A stretch of 64,000 bases of DNA from Bradyrhizobium sp. 186 (GCF_023101685.1 NZ_CP082164.1:7626001-7690000), one strand, 5' to 3'. Shown: positions 28,233 to 37,546, counted from the first letter of the stretch. Notes: generated from the sequence alone by a model not told the origin. Program-made: numbers and translations.

Positions 28233-30170
28233 TCCGAACTTCCCCTTGAGTAGCGACGTAAGCATTTGAGCTGGCGTGTAATTCCAGCGGGCGTGACGGC
28301 GCGTCTGCCTACATTATGGGGCGATAGGAATGCCGAGCCGATTGAAGACGTCTTGTTGTAGTGGGGTTGGACTTGTGAGCATAGCGGCCGGGGCGTCCTG
28401 ACCGATGCGAACGATGTTGCGTGTGAGCGTGGCGAGATCCTGCAACAGCGTTCGAAAGCTGTGCACGGGCCGGCCATCGTGGGTGTGCTTGCGATTAGCC
28501 TTGGTTCTGGCCGCGGCCGAGACTCTGGCCTTGGCGACGGGCGAGACGCGCGCGGCGTCGGCGGCCTCGCGGTCGTGATCGTCGAACAGGATCGGGGCCA
28601 GCGCGCGGCGCATGTGCCAGACGATGTAATAAGCGAGCATGCAGAGGAAGACGTGGGCGCGCACGCGGCCAGCGAGGCGATGGTGGATCGGGCGCACCTC
28701 CAGTTCGACGGTCTTGATGGTGCGGAAGGCGCGTTCGACCTGGGCCAGGCTCTTGTAGGCACGCACCGTGGCGGCGGTGTCGAGGTTCTCGGCCGGCACG
28801 TTGGTCCGTAGCACATAGAAGCCGTCGAGCGACGCTTCGTTGGCGATGGCATCCTCGATCCGACTGAAGTCGAACGAAGTGTCGGTGATGGCGAGGTGGA
28901 AGTGCTTGGCCATCTTACGCTTGCCCAGCACGGCGCCGACCTTCAGACCGATCTCATCCTCGCCGCGCAAGGGGTTGCGCTGACGCTGCACGGCGGCCTT
29001 GACGCGGGCGAGATCCTTCTCGGTCGCCGCCAGCAACTCGCCGCGCTTGCGCCGACGCTCGTCGGCCAGATCCGGGTTGCGGCACACGATCAGGCGCTCG
29101 CCGGGGAAGTCGGGGGACGTGATCTCGGCCATATCGCGATCGTCGAACAGCGACAATTGCAGCGGGCCGCCGTCCTCGGCGAGCTTGCGGATCGCCGGCG
29201 CCCGCAGAGCGGTGATCCAATCGAGCCCGGCCGGCATCAGATCGGCTTCGATACGGGCGCTGGTGATCATGCCGCGATCGCCGACCAGTACCACACGCGA
29301 CAGCTTGAAGCGGGCCTTCAGTTTGTCGACTTGCGCGGCCAGCGTGCTCGGGTCGGCGGTGTTACCTTCGAACACCTCCACCGCCACCGGGCAGCCGTCG
29401 GCGGCGCACAGCAAGCCGAACACGATCTGCAGCTTGTCGGAACGACCGTCGCGGCTGTAACCATGCCGCGCCAATTCGCAATGTCGCCCCTCCAGATAGC
29501 TGGAGGTGAGATCGTAGAGCACCAGCGAGCCGTCATGCAGATGGCGCTTGGCGAGCGTCGCCTCGATCCCCGGTTGGGCCGTGCCGAGCAGGTCGAGCGC
29601 TTCGTAAAGCTCGTCCTCGTCGACGGCGCTGAGATCGAGCAGTTCGCCCAGCGAATGCGCCGCCGTCGCCTCGCTGAGCTGGCGCGCCGTGGCCAGCTTG
29701 GCGGCCGGTTCGATCACCCGTGCCACGATCAAGGCCAAAGCCAGCCTGGCCAACCGTCTGGGCTTGTCCGGGACAAGGCGATGCAGTCCGAGCTGGCGCG
29801 CCATGCCGAGCACCGCGGCCACGTGGCCGTGCGGCAGCGAGCGCTCGATCCGCAGTTGCTCGGCCGGCGAGACCAGCTCCTCGCCTTTCAGGACGCGGCG
29901 CAGCGCATCGATCTTCTCATCCGGCCAATGCGACAGGTTGGCCAGCGTGCGCGACTTGATCTTGTCGCCCTCGCGATAGCTCTCGCGCAACAGGATCGCG
30001 GGCGGTGAGTTGCGGTTGGGAATGCGGGCGACGAACATGCCGGAATCGAATCACGGAAACCTGCCATTCGCAAGCCAAAAATCATCATTTACATGCCTAC
30101 AAAATCAGCCCGATCCAAACTTCTCAAATCCTCTCAACGCTCTAACAAAAATCCCGAGGGGAAGTTCGGA
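28233..30170 (-). mobile_element. Insertion sequence, second IS1634-like type (1938 bp)
   Basis: The terminal inverted repeats are TCCGAACTTCCCCT at both ends, perfect for 14 bases. The 4-bp duplication CTAA flanks the element at 28229-28232 and 30171-30174. It contains a single transposase gene on the minus strand. Without the element, the upstream exported-protein gene would be followed directly by the terminator hairpin now at 30191. No second copy is present in the window. Confidence 0.93.
28314..30038 (-). CDS. IS1634-like (IS4 superfamily) DDE transposase, second type
   Basis: A 574-residue transposase. The first catalytic Asp is in LVLYDLTSSYLEGRH, the second in RVVLVGDRGMITSARIEAD, and the Glu in SLAQVERAFRTIKTVELEVRPIHHR, followed by HVFLCMLAYYIVWHMRRAL. 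The N-terminus MFVARIPNRNSPPAILLRE is that of the IS1634 group. It shares only the fold and motifs with the 598-residue transposase in the other element. The frame is intact. Confidence 0.92.
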   Translation of the reverse strand: MFVARIPNRNSPPAILLRESYREGDKIKSRTLANLSHWPDEKIDALRRVLKGEELVSPAEQLRIERSLPHGHVAAVLGMARQLGLHRLVPDKPRRLARLALALIVARVIEPAAKLATARQLSEATAAHSLGELLDLSAVDEDELYEALDLLGTAQPGIEATLAKRHLHDGSLVLYDLTSSYLEGRHCELARHGYSRDGRSDKLQIVFGLLCAADGCPVAVEVFEGNTADPSTLAAQVDKLKARFKLSRVVLVGDRGMITSARIEADLMPAGLDWITALRAPAIRKLAEDGGPLQLSLFDDRDMAEITSPDFPGERLIVCRNPDLADERRRKRGELLAATEKDLARVKAAVQRQRNPLRGEDEIGLKVGAVLGKRKMAKHFHLAITDTSFDFSRIEDAIANEASLDGFYVLRTNVPAENLDTAATVRAYKSLAQVERAFRTIKTVELEVRPIHHRLAGRVRAHVFLCMLAYYIVWHMRRALAPILFDDHDREAADAARVSPVAKARVSAAARTKANRKHTHDGRPVHSFRTLLQDLATLTRNIVRIGQDAPAAMLTSPTPLQQDVFNRLGIPIAP

Positions 30171-30190
30171 CTAATGCACAACGCACCATG

Positions 30191-30217
30191 GAAATGGCCC
30201 CTCACGGGGCCATTTCT
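30191..30217 (+). terminator. Orphaned Rho-independent terminator
   Basis: The hairpin AAATGGCCCC / GGGGCCATTT with a TCAC loop is followed by TCTCT. It sits 20 bases beyond the right end of the insertion sequence. It probably served the exported-protein gene at 27694, from which the element now separates it. Confidence 0.75.
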
Positions 30218-30240
30218 CTGCGCTCGCAAACTTTTTTTGG

Positions 30241-31059
30241 TTAGTCCCACGCCGGCGCGAAGCCCGGATTGACGCAGCGCCTGTCCTTCGACAGCGCGGC
30301 GATCTTGTTGCGGTCGGCATCATCGAGCGTGATCTTCAGCGCATCCAGATTGGCCTGCTGGCTCTCGCGCCGCGACGCCTTCGGGATCGCGGCGACACCA
30401 TCCTGGTCGAGCAGCCATTTCAGCGCCACCTGCGCCGCAGTCGCATTATGCTTGACGCCGATCTCGCCCAGCACCGGATCCTCGGCAATGCGCCCTTGCG
30501 CGAGCGGGCAATAGGCGACCAGCGGAATCGACTTGGCGGCGAGATAGGCCAACACCTTCGATTGATCGAGCATCGCGTGATACTCGATCTGGTTGCAGGC
30601 AATCGGCGCCCTGATGTCCTCGACCACGGTCTTGAGCAGCGCGGTGGTGAAGTTGGCGACGCCAATCGCCCGTGTGCGGCCCTCCTCCTTCAGCTTCATC
30701 AGGGTCTCGAACACCGGGCCCCAGTTCGCGGCCTTCGACGGCCAGTGCACGAGATAGAGGTCGACATGGTCGAGTCTGAGCTTGTCCAGACTCGCATCGA
30801 AGGCACGGCGGATCGCGTCCGGCGCCAAATTCTCATGCCAGACTTTTGTCGTGACATGCAACTCGCCACGCGGCACGCGGGCGGCGGCAAGCGCGGCTCC
30901 GATCGGCTCCTCATTGGCGTACATCTCAGCCGTGTCGATGTGGCGATAGCCGATCGACAGCGCGCTCTCGACCGCGGCGCGGCAGGCATCTCCCTGCATG
31001 CGGAAGGTGCCGAGGCCGAGCTTGGGCATGCTGATGCCCTGTGTCTTCAGATTGTCCAT
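30241..31059 (-). CDS. Aldo/keto reductase
   Basis: A 272-residue AKR-family oxidoreductase. GYRHIDTAEMYANEEPIGAAL carries the catalytic Asp and Tyr, HVTTKVWHENL the Lys, and LYLVHWPS the His. CNQIEYHAMLD and the C-terminal IPKASRRESQQANLDAL bind NADPH. It reduces small carbonyl compounds in the cytoplasm, for example 2,5-diketo-D-gluconate or methylglyoxal in close relatives; the substrate is not determined. The ATG at 31059 is preferred over 31065 because GGAG is correctly spaced from it. Confidence 0.93.
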   Translation of the reverse strand: MDNLKTQGISMPKLGLGTFRMQGDACRAAVESALSIGYRHIDTAEMYANEEPIGAALAAARVPRGELHVTTKVWHENLAPDAIRRAFDASLDKLRLDHVDLYLVHWPSKAANWGPVFETLMKLKEEGRTRAIGVANFTTALLKTVVEDIRAPIACNQIEYHAMLDQSKVLAYLAAKSIPLVAYCPLAQGRIAEDPVLGEIGVKHNATAAQVALKWLLDQDGVAAIPKASRRESQQANLDALKITLDDADRNKIAALSKDRRCVNPGFAPAWD

Positions 31060-31227
31060 GAACATGCTCCTGACGTATTTCAGCCCCGCCGGATGCGCGC
31101 GGCGAGGCCGCGTGGGCAGACTCTTCGGTGATGGAAAAGAGGTGGCGGGAAGAGGCACTATAGCGCGGGAGCCGCGCAGTGGCCAATCAAGATCGGGTTA
31201 GCGTCGGGATCCGCGACGCCTCCCCAA

Positions 31228-31313
31228 CGTCATGGCCGGGCTTGTCCCGGCCATCCACGCCTTGCCGCACGGCACGAAGAACGTGGATGCCCGGGACAAG
31301 CCCGGGCATGACG
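31228..31313. repeat. Extragenic palindromic repeat (Bradyrhizobium type)
   Basis: CGTCATGGCCGGGCTTGTCC faces GGACAAGCCCGGGCATGACG around a 45-base spacer that includes GGCCATCCACG and its partial complement CGTGGATGCC. It is nearly identical in its arms to the element at 6251 and lies between the aldo/keto reductase and phoD. Confidence 0.85.
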
Positions 31314-31336
31314 ACGCGGGAAGAGTTACCCGTCCC

Positions 31337-32911
31337 TTACGAATGCTGCGCCACCACGGACGGCCGGACCTGCAGCTGCGGCACGATGTCGACGGACCAG
31401 AGGTCGCGGTTGTCGACGTCCTTCAGGGTCACGGTCATGACATGGCTCGCGCCGTCGATGTCGACCTTGCCGAAGTACTGCAATCCGAAACACGGCGCGA
31501 GGTTTTCGCCCTGCGCCTCGCTGCACCCGTTCTGGTACATCGCGACCGGACCAAAGGTGTTGTCGAGCTCGCCCGGCCCCCAGGTGCCGGCATGCAGCGG
31601 GCCGGAGACGAACTCCCAGAACGGCTCGAAGTCCCGGAATTGCGCCTTGTTCGGATCGTAATAGTGCGCGGCGGTATAATGCATGTCGGCGGTGAGCCAG
31701 ACGATGTTGCGAATCCCGGCGCGTTTGATGGTGGCAAGGAGATCGGCGATCTCGTGCTCGCGTCTGTCAGGCGGGCCGTCGCCGAGCGCGACGGCGTCGA
31801 GACTGATCAGGCCGATCGGCAGGTCGGCCGCGATCACCTTCCAGGTCGCGCGCGAGGCGGTGAGCTCCCGTTTCAACCAAGCGAGCTGCTCGGCGCCCAG
31901 AAGCCAGCCGCCATGGTCGTCGCCCTTGTTCCAGCTGTCATCGCGAAAACTGCGCATGTCGATCATGAAGACGTCGAGCAGCGGGCCGTATGCGATCTTG
32001 CGATAGACCCGGCCCTGTCGCGCACCGAAGTCGCGGATCGGCATGAAGTCGAAGAAGGCGCGGCGGGCGCGCGCGACCAGCCGCGGGGTGCCGTCGGCAT
32101 CAAAGCCGGCCTCGTCATAGCTGCCCGTCGGCGACCAGTCGTTGGTGACCTCGTGATCGTCCCATTGCGCGAACATCGGCACCTCGGCGTGGAAGGCGCG
32201 AAAATTCTCGTCGAGATGGTTGTATTTGTAGTTGCCGCGGAACTGCGCCAACGTGTGCGCGACCTCCGATTTTTCCTCGGTCACGACGTTGCGCCAGGTC
32301 TCGCCGTTCGGCAGCTTCTGCTCGGACGGGATGGTGCAGTCGGCGTAGATGTGATCGCCGGAGTGGATGAAGAAGTCCGGGCGGTTGTCGAGCATGGTGC
32401 GATAACTGCGATAGCCGCCGCGCGAAATGTCGATGCCCCAGCCCTGCCCCGCGGTGTCGCCGGACCAGACAAAGGAGATCGATTCCGCCGTGGCCGGCGC
32501 AGTGCGGAAATGGCCGACGCGACTCTCACCGGCGATGCCGGTCGCGATGTCGTCGAAACGCACGCGATAGAAGATGTCCTGCCCGGACGGCAGATCGTTC
32601 AGCAACAGCTTCGAGGTGAAGTCGGCATTTGGCGTCGCATCACCCGACGCTGATGCAATGATGGTCTTGAAGCTTTCGACGGTCGAGCATTCCACCTGCA
32701 TCCGCGCCGGCCGGTCGGCGCGCACCCAGATCACGGCGGAGCCGTCCGAGACATCGCCGGACTGGATACCACCAGCGATCCGCGGGCGGTCTGCGGCGCG
32801 GCTGATAGAGGGCTTTGCGAGCGTGCCTAGTCCGGCGATGGCGAGAGAGGACATGGAGCGGACCAGGAACTGCCGCCGGGTCCATGCGCGCGAAGCGCGG
32901 AGCGTAGCCAT
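31337..32911 (-). CDS. phoD: PhoD-like alkaline phosphatase/phosphodiesterase
   Basis: A 524-residue exported metallophosphatase. The N-terminus has a twin-arginine signal (AWTRRQFLVRSMSSLAIAG), so it is folded before export through Tat. VRFDDIATG and HFRTAP belong to the N-terminal Ig-like domain. FIHSGDHIYAD, FAQWDDHEVTND and VWLTADMHYTAAHYY provide the metal ligands of the catalytic domain; VFMIDMRSFRDD lies between. PhoD enzymes release phosphate from phosphomonoesters and diesters in the periplasm using Fe3+ and Ca2+. Regulation by phosphate is usual, but I see no clear Pho box. Confidence 0.93.
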   Translation of the reverse strand: MATLRASRAWTRRQFLVRSMSSLAIAGLGTLAKPSISRAADRPRIAGGIQSGDVSDGSAVIWVRADRPARMQVECSTVESFKTIIASASGDATPNADFTSKLLLNDLPSGQDIFYRVRFDDIATGIAGESRVGHFRTAPATAESISFVWSGDTAGQGWGIDISRGGYRSYRTMLDNRPDFFIHSGDHIYADCTIPSEQKLPNGETWRNVVTEEKSEVAHTLAQFRGNYKYNHLDENFRAFHAEVPMFAQWDDHEVTNDWSPTGSYDEAGFDADGTPRLVARARRAFFDFMPIRDFGARQGRVYRKIAYGPLLDVFMIDMRSFRDDSWNKGDDHGGWLLGAEQLAWLKRELTASRATWKVIAADLPIGLISLDAVALGDGPPDRREHEIADLLATIKRAGIRNIVWLTADMHYTAAHYYDPNKAQFRDFEPFWEFVSGPLHAGTWGPGELDNTFGPVAMYQNGCSEAQGENLAPCFGLQYFGKVDIDGASHVMTVTLKDVDNRDLWSVDIVPQLQVRPSVVAQHS

Positions 32912-33030
32912 TCAGGAAACTTTCGTCGAATCGCGACGAAAGGTGCCTGCGCTCCTTGACTCCTACCCTTACGGTTTCTTGACTCCGCGCCTACGGTTTT
33001 ACGACGCGGGGATGACGCGCTCAGGTCGGG

Positions 33031-33450
33031 CTACCGCTTCCAGCTACAGATGCCGCCTGTGCGGCACGGCCAGGTCTGGATGCGGGTGTCCATCGCCTGC
33101 GCGTCCAGCGGATTGCCGCGGCGATGGGCGAGCTTCGCGCGGGCCGCGCCGCGCGGCTGCGTACTCTTGGCATGCGCGACCTTGGGCTCCGACACATGCA
33201 CGCGTTCGGCGGCAACCTTCTTCGGCACGTCCATCGGTTCGATACGCGCCTGCGCGTCGTTGCCGCCGCGGGCTTCGAACGCGATCGGCGCAAATCGCGT
33301 CTCGGGCCCGAGCCGCTTCGGTGACAGCACCGCCTTGGACAGATCAAGACCAAAATATTCGTTGGGCTTGTAGTCGTCAGCACGCGCGAAGCCGCCCCAT
33401 GCGAGCACGAGGGCAACGGCAACAACAAAAGGAACGCTCTTCAGGACCAC
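33031..33450 (-). CDS. Exported hypothetical protein
   Basis: A 139-residue protein. MVLKSVPFVVAVALVLAWGGFARA is a signal peptide. The mature part is basic and lacks long hydrophobic stretches; DYKPNEYFGLDLSKAVLSPKRLGPETRFAP opens it and it ends TWPCRTGGICSWKR with two Cys residues that could form a disulphide. I do not recognise a family. It stands alone between phoD and the nitronate monooxygenase gene, on the same strand as both. Confidence 0.65.
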   Translation of the reverse strand: MVLKSVPFVVAVALVLAWGGFARADDYKPNEYFGLDLSKAVLSPKRLGPETRFAPIAFEARGGNDAQARIEPMDVPKKVAAERVHVSEPKVAHAKSTQPRGAARAKLAHRRGNPLDAQAMDTRIQTWPCRTGGICSWKR

Positions 33451-33558
33451 GGACGCCTCCTGAAATTGTTTATTAAAGAGGTAATTTGCCCTTATTTAGG
33501 AGGCGTCGCGCGCATTTCCAGCCGTCAATTGCCGCCGTGGTTAAGAAGTTTGGCGGTG

Positions 33559-34560
33559 TCAGGCGACCTTTCGCGCCGCACCCGTCCCGTCCAGGAACCC
33601 CATCAGGCGGCTGCGGATGATCTGTTCCGCCTCGCTCATGATGCGATCGACGAGTTCCTTGCAGGAGGGGATGTCGTGGATCAGGCCGGCGACCATGCCG
33701 CAGCTCCAGGCGCCGGCATCCATCTGCCCTTCCAACATGACCTTTGGATAGATGCCCGCGACCTGGTCGTGGATGTCGTCGATCGTGAGCTTGGCGCCCT
33801 TGTCGCGCTCGATCTCGAGCAGTTGATCGACATTGGCGTTCTTCAGCACGCGCTCGGTGTTGCGCAAGCTCCGCATGATCAGGCGGGTGTCGAGCTCGGT
33901 TGCCGCGACCAGCGCGTTCTTCACGTTCTGATGCACCGGCGCTTCCTTCGTCGCAATGAAGCGCGTGCCCATGTTCATGCCGGCCGCGCCAAGCGACAGC
34001 GCCGCGACGAGACTGCGCCCGTCGGCCATGCCGCCGGAGGCGACGAACGGGATCTTCAGTTCCTCCGCCGCGCGCGGCAACAGGATCATATTGGGAATAT
34101 CGTCCTCGCCGGGATGACCGCTGCACTCAAAACCGTCGACGCTGACGGCGTCGCAGCCGATCCGCTCGGCCTTCAGCGAGTGGCGCACCGAGGTGCATTT
34201 GTGGATCACCTTGATGCCGGCCGCCTTCAGCGCCGGCAGATAGGCTTCCGGGCTGCGGCCCGCGGTCTCCACGGATTTGACGCCACCCTCGACGATCGAG
34301 GCGATGTATTCCGGATAAGGCGGCGCCGCGAAAGTCGGCAGAAACGTGAGGTTCACGCCGAATGGCTTGTCGGTCATATCGCGGCAGCGCGCGATCTCTT
34401 TCGCAAGCAGCTCCGGCGTCTTCTGAGTGAGGCCGGTGATGATGCCGAGTCCGCCGGCATTGGAGACGGCGGCGGCGAGCTCGGCAAAGCCGACGAAATG
34501 CATGCCGCCCTGGATGATGGGGTAATCGATGCCGAACAGTTCGGTGATCGCGGTCTTCAC
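33559..34560 (-). CDS. Nitronate monooxygenase (2-nitropropane dioxygenase family)
   Basis: A 333-residue FMN enzyme with a TIM-barrel fold. YPIIQGGMHFVGFAELAAAVSNAGGLGIITG is the opening FMN-binding block, GVNLTFLPTF follows, and VDGFECSGHPGEDD contains the catalytic His. PFVASGGMADGRSLVAALSLGAAGMNMGTRF binds the FMN phosphate. These enzymes oxidise alkyl nitronates; relatives act on propionate-3-nitronate. The start at 34560 (MKTAITELFGID) is standard. The downstream gap to the exported gene is 108 bases. Confidence 0.9.
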   Translation of the reverse strand: MKTAITELFGIDYPIIQGGMHFVGFAELAAAVSNAGGLGIITGLTQKTPELLAKEIARCRDMTDKPFGVNLTFLPTFAAPPYPEYIASIVEGGVKSVETAGRSPEAYLPALKAAGIKVIHKCTSVRHSLKAERIGCDAVSVDGFECSGHPGEDDIPNMILLPRAAEELKIPFVASGGMADGRSLVAALSLGAAGMNMGTRFIATKEAPVHQNVKNALVAATELDTRLIMRSLRNTERVLKNANVDQLLEIERDKGAKLTIDDIHDQVAGIYPKVMLEGQMDAGAWSCGMVAGLIHDIPSCKELVDRIMSEAEQIIRSRLMGFLDGTGAARKVA

Positions 34561-34689
34561 TAAAGTTACCTCCCGGAGTTTGCTTGGTGTTGGGACCAGT
34601 CTAGCCGGACTTTTGCGCCGCGGTCACCACTTCTCTCCGAACGGGCGGATCTCCATCTCCTGGCGGAAGCCAGGACGACGTTGGCGGCC

Positions 34690-35663
34690 TCAATGCCCCC
34701 GCGCCGGCGCGCCCAGGTCGATCTTGCGCAGCACCGCGGCGGTGGGAATCATCAGCACGGCGACAATTGCGAGCGTCCAGAACACGTCGATATAGGCGAG
34801 GAAGTCGACCTGCTGCTGCAAGGTGCGGCCGACCCAGGCGACCGCCTGCGATGCTGCATCGCTCGCGTTCGAGCCCTGGGCCTGGAAAAATCGCGTCATG
34901 GTGTCGATGGTCTGCTGGTAGCCGAGGTCGGACGGCGCGGCATGCTCGATCAGCCGGCTCTGATGGAATTGCTGGCGCTGCGCGCCAAAATCGTCTGCGC
35001 CAGCGCCACGCCCATCGAGCCGCCGATGTTGCGGGCGATATTGATCAGCGCAAAGGCCTGGTTGGTCTTGTCCGGCGGCAAGCCGTCATAGGACGCCGTC
35101 GTCACCGGCAGGAACAGGAAGGGGAGGCCAATCGCAAGGAAGATGCGCGACAGCGCCGCATAGCCGTAGGTGATGTCGCCATTTAGCCCCGTGAGATGCC
35201 ACATCGAGAACGCGACGACCGTAGCGCCGAACATGATGAGATATTTCGGCTGCACCGTGCCGATGAGGCAGCCAACCACCGGCATCAGCACCAGTGTCGC
35301 AATGCCGCCGGGAGACAGAGCGAGGCCCGCCAGCATGGCCGTGTAGTTCAGCTCGGTCTGAAGCAATTGCGGCAGGAGCTGAGTGGTCGAGATCAAAACC
35401 GCGCCGGTGCCGAGCATGACCAGGAAGCAGGCGCCGAACTGCCGCCGGCCGAGCAGCCGGATGTCGACGATCGGATCGTCGCGGGTCAGCTCCCACGGAA
35501 TCAGTGCAAGCAGTGACGCGGCCGCGAGCACCGCAAAGGTCACGATCATGCTGGATCCGAACCAGTCGTTGCGCTGGCCCTCATCGAGAACGAATTCGAG
35601 CGAGCCGAGCCCGATCGCGACAAGCAGGAAGCCGACGCAGCAGGCTAAAGGCAGTGCCGGAGC
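34690..35663 (-). pseudogene. EmrB-type MFS drug exporter, N-terminal half deleted and frameshifted
   Basis: Only the second half of a DHA2-family exporter remains. FLLVAIGLGSLEFVLDEGQRNDWF is the mid-protein segment, followed by helices LVMLGTGAVLISTTQLLPQL, ATLVLMPVVGCLIG and FALINIARNIGGSMGVALAQTILAR. At about 34980 the frame is lost: the sequence continues in another frame as QQFHQSRLIEHAAPSDLGY and on to TLAIVAVLMIPTAAVLRKI, ending at 34690. One base is missing there. The upstream boundary is a deletion joining it to the EmrA-like gene. It cannot make a working 14-helix transporter. Confidence 0.85.
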
Positions 35664-36681
35664 CCGGCTGCACGGAATCGACATGCCCGGTCAGCTTGTG
35701 TCCGGGATAGGCATCGATGCGGATCTCGACCGGTTGGCCCGGCCGCATCTCGTTGAGCTGGGTTTCCTTGTAGTTGGCGACGATCCAGACCTCATCGGGC
35801 ACGAACATCATCAAGCTCTGCCCCGCCGTGACGAAGGTCCCCTTGGCGCCGCTCAGCTTGAAGACGCGGCCGGACTGCGCCGCGACCACGCTGGTGTATT
35901 GCAAATTCAACTTCGCCTGATCGAGCTGCGCCTGCGACTGCTCGAGCTGCGCCTTGGCACTTTCGAGCTGGGCTTGCAGCGTCTTGATGCCGACTTGGGC
36001 CGCCGTCACCGCTGTCTTGGCGCGCTCAGTGTTGGCCTGCTGCGCCTGGAGATCGGACCGGGTCTGCTGCTGACGCTGCACGGTGCCGGCACCCTTCTCC
36101 ACGAGGTCCTGGGCGCGCGCAAACTCCTCCTGCGAGAACTGAAGCTGCGCCTGCGCCTGTTCGAGCTGTGCCTGGGCCTGCTTGATCTGCTCCTGCTGCG
36201 AATCGATCTGCGCCTCGACGTTTGCGATGTTGGCCTTGGAGACCGCGACCTGCGCGGTGGCCTGATCGACGGCGATCCGATAGTCGCGCTCGTCGATCTT
36301 CGCGAGCAGATCGCCCGCATTGACATGCTGGTTGTCCGTGACCGGGATATCGATGACGTAGCCGCCGACTTTCGAGGCCACGGAAAAGCTGCGCGCGGCA
36401 ACGAAGGCGTCGTCAGTCGACTCGTAGTGGCGAACCTGAAGCCAATAGAGAAGCCAATAGATGAGACCACCGACGCATGCGGCCAGTAGAACAATGGCAC
36501 CGACTGCAGCAAGCAGCCAGTGCTCGCGAAGCCGGTCGCGCAGCGATGGCGCATTCCTCGGCTCTCGCGGTTGGTCGACAATCTCGCGGGCTTTGTCGGG
36601 CGCGCTTTTTGGAGCTTCGTTCGTCCTCTGCGGCAGCGGCTGCTCCGCGGACGCCCCGCGCTCCCGGGTTCGAGCATCCAC
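35581..36681 (-). pseudogene. EmrA-type membrane fusion protein, C-terminus lost by deletion into emrB
   Basis: An HlyD-family adaptor from a probable GTG at 36681. One membrane helix (HWLLAAVGAIVLLAACVGGLIYWLL), a lipoyl-like half VASKVGGYVIDIPVTDNQHVNAG, a long Gln-rich coiled coil and the returning beta domain YTSVVAAQSGRVFKLSGAKG through GHVDSVQPGSGTAFSLL are all present. At about 35655 the normal ending is replaced by RRLPACRDRARLARIRSR, which is emrB sequence read in the wrong frame. A deletion of roughly 0.9 kb removed the EmrA tail and the EmrB N-terminal helices. The remaining adaptor may still fold, but has no partner here. Confidence 0.85.
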
Positions 36682-36750
36682 GGTGAACACCTCAGTCAGG
36701 ATCAACCTGGCGGCAAACGGGCTGGGCCACGCTCGCGGACCGGTGGCCTT

Positions 36751-36775
36751 AACCGCAGCGCCGGAGCATAGTTCC
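36751..36775 (-). promoter_or_regulatory. EcfG-like promoter, GGAAC-N16-GGTT
   Basis: Reading the minus strand, GGAAC at 36775-36771 and GGTT at 36754-36751 are 16 bases apart, about 70 bases upstream of the EmrA-like start. The pattern differs from the EcfG consensus (GGAAC-N16-CGTT) at one base. Confidence 0.5.
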
Positions 36776-36879
36776 GGTCTTTGCAAGCACGACTGGCATT
36801 CGTGATTGTCCTGCTCAAAAAACGGCGCGCACCAGCATGCCGCGCTCTTCTCAACAGGCCCGGCTGTCGGCACGAACCA

Positions 36880-37041
36880 TCAATGCGTCTTCGTCTCGTG
36901 CCACTTCTCGAGATCGGGCTTCTTCACCTCGCCCGACCTCTGTTCCTTCTCCGGCTTGGCCTTCCAAGGCTTGTCGGTCTGGGAATGCGATCCCCAGTCG
37001 TTCCGATCGCGGGGATCATCGGTTGGCCGTTCCTTGCTCAT
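36880..37041 (-). CDS. Small, very hydrophilic protein
   Basis: A 53-residue protein, MSKERPTDDPRDRNDWGSHS at the start and EKWHETKTH at the end. More than half the residues are charged or polar, with no hydrophobic core, so it is probably disordered. It starts 27 bases after the stop of the PRC-barrel gene on the same strand, with GGAGG-like AGGTCCC upstream, and shares its promoter. Function is unknown; such hydrophilin-like proteins often accumulate in osmotic or desiccation stress. Confidence 0.7.
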   Translation of the reverse strand: MSKERPTDDPRDRNDWGSHSQTDKPWKAKPEKEQRSGEVKKPDLEKWHETKTH

Positions 37042-37068
37042 GGGACCTCCTTCGGCGAGCGCGAACGC

Positions 37069-37443
37069 CTATACAAACGGAACGCCGTAGTAGGCGTTGA
37101 TGCCGCGTACTGTGGCGTCGTCACCCCAGTTCCACTCGTTCTGCTCGGCATATTTCGGCGCGCCGCTCAGCTCCTTGGTCGTGATCCCCGTGACGTAGCC
37201 GCCGAGCTCGGTGTCGTATTTCAGCGACTGCCAGGGCAAGGGATAGTGGTCGTTGCCGAGACCCAGAAACCCGCCGAAGCCGAGCACCGCATAGGATACC
37301 TTGCCGCTGACCTTATCGATCATCACGCGCTCGATCGAACCGATCCTGTTGCGATCGGCGCCATAGACCGATGTTCCCTCGACCTTGTCGCTGCCGATCA
37401 ACCGGCCCATCTCGTTTTGGTCCAGCTCGCCTTGATTCAACAT
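37069..37443 (-). CDS. PRC-barrel domain protein
   Basis: A 124-residue protein. GRLIGSDKVEGTSVYGADRNRIGSIERVMIDKVSGKVSYAVLGFGGFLGLGNDHYPLPWQSL is a full PRC barrel (about 13-75), and the C-terminal part has TKELSGAPKY and a WNWGDD motif. Single PRC-barrel proteins of this form are common in Rhizobiales and usually belong to stress regulons; they bind no known ligand. The ATG at 37443 is used. It is divergent from the TPP-enzyme gene and has its own GGAAC-N16-GGTT site 32 bases upstream. Confidence 0.88.
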   Translation of the reverse strand: MLNQGELDQNEMGRLIGSDKVEGTSVYGADRNRIGSIERVMIDKVSGKVSYAVLGFGGFLGLGNDHYPLPWQSLKYDTELGGYVTGITTKELSGAPKYAEQNEWNWGDDATVRGINAYYGVPFV

Positions 37444-37474
37444 CTCAATTCTCCGCTCAGCCTGTGTGCAAACC

Positions 37475-37499
37475 AACCGGATAGGCAAGCGATCGTTCC
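37475..37499 (-). promoter_or_regulatory. EcfG-like promoter of the PRC-barrel gene, GGAAC-N16-GGTT
   Basis: On the minus strand GGAAC occupies 37499-37495 and GGTT 37478-37475, spacer 16 bases. Transcription would begin near 37465, about 20 bases before the ATG at 37443. Confidence 0.6.
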
Positions 37500-37521
37500 G
37501 GCGCGTGTTCCGCAGCACCGT

Positions 37522-37546
37522 CAGGAACATCGCCGCAAACGAGTGG
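37522..37546 (+). promoter_or_regulatory. EcfG-like promoter of the TPP-enzyme gene, GGAAC-N16-GGTT
   Basis: GGAAC at 37522-37526 and GGTT at 37543-37546, 16 bases apart, 44 bases before the ATG at 37590. Together with the site at 37475-37499 it makes a divergent pair in one intergenic region. Confidence 0.6.
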
